This document shows positions 59,501-64,000 of a DNA stretch of 64,000 nt, piece after piece. Numbering within the stretch: position 1 is the stretch's first letter; each line of letters starts with the position of its first letter. The notes beneath the pieces are model-generated. The model made no database searches and had not been told where the DNA came from. It saw only the letters and a list, made by a program, of their open reading frames with translations. Source of the stretch: Hofstenia miamia (lineage: Eukaryota; Xenacoelomorpha; Acoela); the NCBI GenBank assembly GCA_004352715.1, contig SCFE01000077.1:1329318-1393317 (forward strand), given 5' to 3'. The position numbers and the translations under genes were made by a program.

Positions 59501-59664
59501 TTTCTAAAATAAATACAATCCAATTTGCTGCAGCGAGTAGTAGTTGTACTAAGGCAATGTTGTAAACATCTTTGATAATTAACCAGTCGGCTTAGCTTTA
59601 CTCACTCTGGCTCAGATGCTAATTTCTGATTCGGGGCTGAAAAAATAAGCTTTTCAGCCAATCT
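56501..59664. other. non-coding stretch
   Basis: No gene. 57285-57475 is an imperfect internal repeat of words such as TCTTGAAA, AAGATCTTGAAAG and TTTTTAAAAGAAA. About 58935-58975 has an inverted pair GACGGGTCGA/TCGACCCGT, a hAT-like fragment. Confidence 0.4.
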
Positions 59665-59814
59665 NAACAGTTGCATCGAAATCACCTAGAGCCACTTACA
59701 CCAACCATGAGAACAAATATCCCACACAACTTATAGCCTTTGTAAAAGCCTTATTGATAGCTTTATTAAGAAAATAGCGGATACAAATTTTGTTCCATTG
59801 TATCAAATATGAGA

Positions 59815-61860
59815 CATTCATGATATTTCGAAGATTTCCATAGAATTATCAACAGAGCTATGTCTGCGATTCCCAAGCGTGTGGTTGAATTCAATGAGAA
59901 TAATCTTGCCTGCATCTCTCCCATAATCAAGGAACTCTCCATCAAAAGACAATCCAGTTTCACTGAAGTGAAGTTCAAACATTATGATGAAAACTAAGCA
60001 TANNNNNNNNNNNNNNNNNNNNNNNNNNCCATAGAATTATCAACAGAGCTATGTCTGCGATTCCCAAGCGTGTGGTTGAATTCAATGAGAATAATCTTGC
60101 CTGCATCTCTCCCATAATCAAGGAACTCTCCATCAAAAGACAATCCAGTTTCACTGAAGTGAAGTTCAAACATTATGATGAAAACTAAGCATACCAAACA
60201 AGAAAGCTAAGCTCAGTTGGGTGAAATACTGTAAAAAATTGACAAATTGGGGCAAGGGGATTAATGATATTTGAGGTTCACGGAAATCCAATAGGCTTTC
60301 CTCACTTCTGAATACTTTCCCTGACCTGCAAACCGAATTAACAGCAATAGCCAAACAATTCGCCTCAGTAACCTACGCAGATCAAACTGCATTTGATGAT
60401 TACATACCTAATTTATTGGATTTCAATCTCCATAACTGGTTTCTGCTCGTTGACTCATACAAAACATACCAATTTCTTGAACATTTGAACATTACTAAAG
60501 CTACAAGTTAGAATGGCATCCCAAATCTTCTCTATAAGGCAGATTAGTATACTTAGCAGATTCTATTGCACACATAGCTAACATTAGTATTTTACAGGAC
60601 ATGATAAATCGAAGACGTGGCTTGTCTGCAAAATACCAAAAAACCTTGCCACCATATCTATCTCGAATTTGGTCAATTACCTTACTGACTACACCATTGA
60701 AATGTAGTTAGTGTGTAGTTTTATTATTGCTCACAAACGAGACCCTCAATGACTTCAGCCAATTTTCTTATGAGCAGAAATTATCAACCATGGTAGCACT
60801 TGNTCTCGAATTTGGTCAATTACCTTACTGACTACACCATTGAAATGTAGTTAGTGTGTAGTTTTATCATTGCTCACAAACGAAACCCCCAATGACTTCA
60901 GCCAATTTTCCTATGAGCAGAAATTATCAACCATGGTAGCACTTGTAAATTTCCTCCCCAAAATCACAACATTCATGTATACACAATACATTTTCAATCC
61001 CTAGACTTCTCCATGAGTTTGATACAATCTGTCACCAAACCCTGTTGAAAAACTTAGATAATTTTGGGTTATATTAGGTGGATTGCCTCTTACCTTAGCA
61101 ATCAGAAATTTCAAGTTAAGTTAGGAGATTTCTGAAGCAATCTATTACCAATCAACAAAGGTGACCTTGGTTTTTGCCTTATATATATTACACCTTCAAC
61201 ATAGCAACTCACAGAACTACCTCCACAAGTACACTGAAGACATAGTGACACTCACGCCTATTTATAAGGACCAACCTGATATCACATCAGAACTCTCTAG
61301 TAGTTAACAGTAGAGCACTGAAAATGTCCTCAATCTCAATTCTGTCAAATCTAAGCAGATGTTGTTTGGAACCTATCCTGGTCACCTTACAGACAATATT
61401 CCATTCTTCACTTCTATGAAACTTCTTGGTGTCATAATACAATCTGCTTTCAAATGGAATGAACACATTAATTACATTATGAGAATGGCTTCCCAGCATC
61501 TTTATATTCTCAGACTCTTGTGACCTGTAGTAGATCAACAAAAGTTGCAAACTGTCTTCAACTCCATAATCTTGTCATACTTATCTATTATGGATTATAC
61601 ATCACAATTATTTCCTTATCTGTTCAATATTCTCAATACTAAGTTGCTCATAAAACTATTGGTGGCCCTCCAATGACTGTGTTCAGATCAGGTACTGCAG
61701 ATAATACATTACACTGAATTCTGCTGAAGCAACTAATCATCTGCTGCACACACTACTCCCTCCAAACCTGAAATCTAGTAATCTTAAGCAAATTTTTTCA
61801 GCAGACTATTTGAAGCACATTGTGATATATTTAAGTTATTCCTTACTCTATTAGAAAATA
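59815..61860 (+). pseudogene. decayed CR1/Jockey-like LINE (non-LTR retrotransposon)
   Basis: Plus-strand fragments in several frames. The pre-RT linker gives HRIINRAMSAIPKRVVEFNE, then SPIIKELSIKRQSSF (59820-59995, repeated at 60029-60196). RT N-terminal motifs follow: LEHLNITKATS*NGIPNLLYKA (about 60475-60540). The catalytic-loop region reads YLHKYTEDIVTLTP (about 61215-61257), where YADD has become YTED. The thumb gives SVKSKQMLFGTYPG, then MKLLGVIIQSAFKWNEHINY and ASQHLYILRLL (61340-61520). Many stops and frameshifts. Parts are doubled across unknown bases at 60003-60028 and 60803. An (ATT)n tract follows at about 61895-61934. It cannot be active. Clade assignment is by motif style only. 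Confidence 0.75.
60003..60028. other. assembly gap with duplicated flanks
   Basis: 26 N between two essentially identical copies of about 165 bp (59838-60002 and 60029-60193). Confidence 0.99.
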
Positions 61861-61894
61861 CTAATTATTTGAAAATATATGTTACTATTTTTAC

Positions 61895-61934
61895 ATATAT
61901 TATTATTATTTTTATTATTATTATTGTTATTATT
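61895..61934. repeat. (ATT)n microsatellite
   Basis: Imperfect ATT/GTT triplets after the LINE remnant. Confidence 0.8.
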
Positions 61935-62163
61935 CATTTCTTTTGTTTTATTTACTTAGCTTTGAGCTACTGAAACTATGCTTATGATTATATTTTAATA
62001 ATCCCACTAGAAATCTAAAGGTTTAACAAACTTCTATTTCATTGTAGAGCATTTTCCAAGTAAAACTTTATAACAAAAGGCCAATATAATAAGTAAGAAC
62101 AATTACAAACTATCAATTTTTGTAAATCAACAAGTATACATGCAAGTGGAATTACAAAAAGCC

Positions 62164-62299
62164 CTATATATATATATATATATATATANNNNNNNNNNNN
62201 NNNNNNNNNNNNNNNNNNNNNNNNNNNNNNNNNNNNNNNNNNNNNNNNNNNNNNNNNNNNNNNNNNNNNNNNNNNNTATATATATATATATATATATAT
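62164..62299. repeat. (TA)n tract containing an assembly gap
   Basis: TA repeats 62164-62188 and 62277-62299 flank 88 N (62189-62276). Confidence 0.95.
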
Positions 62300-62570
62300 A
62301 ATTGGGTGTATCAAAATTCAAATGATTTTTGGCAGTATAATACAAATGTTCTACATCAAAATAATATTTTGTCAACTTTTCCCTCTGCCAGGTCCTCATC
62401 TAGTTTCAAAACTAGAAAACAGAAATGAGCAAATGAAAATATGAAAATCTCATATTGAATAATATAAATATATATATATATGCTATGATAAGCAGCTGAA
62501 TCTGTCAGTAGTAGGCAAATCTGATTGTTGGGCACTGTAGAAGAATTGAAGGTCGGTCAACATTCTATGA

Positions 62571-62875
62571 CCCAGTAAACATAGAACTGTTGTAACAACG
62601 TCATTTTTGTGTGTATTGGTGTTTAATGGGCTTTGAATTGTTTGAGTGGCACTTATAGTGTGGATTAGTGGTGGTGTATAATTCTGTCAAGCAAAAATAT
62701 TTAAAAATAGGAATAACTTTAGTATTATGACAATTTGAAGATAAATTTTTTAAAAACTGCATTTTTATTGATAGTTTGTTGTTTTATTGTGAAAAGGCGT
62801 GGTGTTTAATGTTGTTTAGTGTTGAAAATAAATGTTGTTCAATGACGTCAATACAACAGTTCTATGTTTACTGGG
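62571..62875. mobile_element. MITE of unassigned superfamily
   Basis: 305 bp with inverted ends CCCAGTAAACATAGAACTGT continuing to GTTGTA, then ACGTCATT on both sides (about 35 bp with mismatches). Flanks TCTATGA and GAAAGCA do not show an obvious target duplication. GT-rich interior. No ORF. Confidence 0.7.
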
Positions 62876-62883
62876 GAAAGCAT

Positions 62884-64000
62884 GCAAAGAAACAAAAATG
62901 AGCTTGCACAAAACTGAGTTTACTGCAGATGCTCTCCAGGCAACAAAAGTCTCTTTTGTGAGATTTGGTGTCAAAGTGTAGTTTCCCATTATTGATCATC
63001 AGTGTTTGAGAAATTGTTTTTCAGTGCACAAAACAATTCACTGAAGAAACAGAGAGCTGCACAGTCTTGGATTTGAACAGTGCTAATAATCTATTATTGG
63101 TGTACATGCTGATTGCAATTTGACAATGTGTGTGGCAGAGATCAAATTTTTATTGACGTATGTCAGAGTTAGAAAGTTTTTGCTGAAATGAGACTGCATA
63201 TGAGGAACTTAGTTTAAGTAACTGCCACAATTTGATTTACAATATTGATGAAAAGAGTCTAACAAACATTCCAAGAAATGATAGAAAAGTCATTGATTTC
63301 AGTGAAGCTACATCAGTTCCAAGCATTCAGTCTGCCAAAGGATGGAATCTTGCAAGTTTTTTGTAAGGTGGAAATGTAAAAGAAGAGTTGCTTACTCTGT
63401 TTTTGATTTTTAGAGGGTTTGTTCTTCCTAATGTTGAAAACTATCCTAAAATTGGCTACATCAAGTCAGACATTTTCTTCAAATTTTTTGTATTGTTTAA
63501 ATGCAACACAAACATTGAAGATTCCCATTCAACAATGTATTTTTTGATAGCCATTCACCTCACTTGAGTAATCTGCTGTAAACTGGCAAAACACAGTAAA
63601 TCAGTTTGAAATATAGTAGAATTTCTGTGTTTTGACTGGTTATTTCAAGTTAAACAGGAGATGCTGAGTTCTGCCAACCACAAATATACCCCATTAAAGG
63701 GGCTAACCTGAAAAAAATGTTTATGCCACATGATGTAAAATTAGTAAAGCATCAGATTTTCATGAAAAAGTCAATTTTGAAAATTTTGTGAATTACTGTG
63801 TTTTGCCAGGTGACAGCAGTATTAATTGTCACCTTAACAAAATAAAATTGTTGTGTTTGCAGCCCCACTCAAGCCATCATCTCTATCCAATGGACACACA
63901 CTTAAATGCCACTCTAAAAAGCTTCTAGAGTGAAGAAATTTGAAAATTCAAACAAAACTGTGTTGACTAATATGAGTTCCACAAGATATTTCTTCCAGTA
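62884..64000 (+). pseudogene. pogo/Tigger-like transposase remnant, runs off the window
   Basis: Plus strand. IYNIDEKSLTNIPRNDRKVI (about 63240-63300) matches the first catalytic Asp segment of pogo/Tigger/jerky DDE domains (NVDE-G). Then come SAKGWNLASFL and LIFRGFVLPNVENYPKIGYI. QPHSSHHLYPMDTHLNATLK (about 63861-63920) matches the conserved PPH-SH-LQPLD-plK motif around the last catalytic acid. It ends KFKQNCVD*YEFHKIFLP at the window edge. Stops (for example after SFL, and within LKSF*SEEI*KFKQ) and frameshifts show it is dead. A DNA-binding N-terminus is not recognisable between 62884 and 63230. Confidence 0.75.

Overview
This is an AT-rich eukaryotic scaffold, almost certainly from an invertebrate animal. 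The evidence is: spliced genes with GT/AG introns; homologs of animal or ciliate-cell proteins (axonemal dynein light chain p28/DNALI1, TNFAIP8/TIPE family, a RING-H2 E3 ligase); long (TA)n microsatellites, many of them at assembly gaps; and a varied load of Tc1/mariner, hAT-like, pogo-like and non-LTR elements. I cannot name the species. There is no sign of bacterial operons, CRISPR or rRNA. Genes are sparse, and most of the window is intergenic or intronic DNA and decayed mobile elements.

Layout. 1-6.4 kb: non-coding, with two hAT-like MITEs (2122-2485, 4591-4798) and a mariner relic (2640-3158). 6452-7345: an intact 297-codon RING-H2 gene. 7.4-10.0 kb: three minus-strand copies of an R4/Dong-like non-LTR retrotransposon, each with its 3' end on an (ATT/TAA)n array. 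The middle copy is internally deleted and carries a tRNA-like head with well-formed A and B boxes. 11508-11775: a hAT-like MITE with a perfect 8-bp target duplication. 12586-12991: the first coding exon of a DNALI1 homolog, minus strand. 15.4-18.7 kb: a large inverted repeat plus another MITE. 20.5-22.0 kb: a dispersed direct repeat. 22.4-22.7 kb: a Tc1-type transposase relic directly downstream of a TNFAIP8-family gene (exons 22934-23330 and 25209-25413, minus). 25.9-30.2 kb: a 1.6-kb near-duplicate on either side of a 1000-N gap. 30959-31565: a 0.6-kb foldback. 31.6-49.6 kb: mostly featureless DNA with a possible terminal exon (33402-33761), a small hAT MITE (36982-37166), an internally deleted Tc1 (40679-41372) and a full-length but broken Tc1 (44776-46058). 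49607-51648: a two-exon gene of unknown function whose splice junction I reconstructed. 53.9-54.7 kb: a second copy of the 11.5-kb MITE, next to an unrelated MITE with roughly 90-bp inverted ends. 55.6-56.5 kb: a GC-richer repeat island. 59.8-61.9 kb: a decayed CR1/Jockey-like LINE. 62.6-64.0 kb: a MITE followed by a decayed pogo/Tigger transposase that runs off the window.

The host genes do not form a pathway. DNALI1 serves axonemal inner-arm dynein, the TIPE protein is a lipid-binding regulator of death and inflammation in other animals, and the RING protein is a predicted ubiquitin ligase. I do not see a clearly new biological system. The strongest unusual items are the tRNA-headed, internally deleted R4/Dong derivative in its TAA target array, the unidentified two-exon gene, and the TIPE gene with a possible split start codon. 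Several repeats next to gaps look like assembly artefacts rather than biology.
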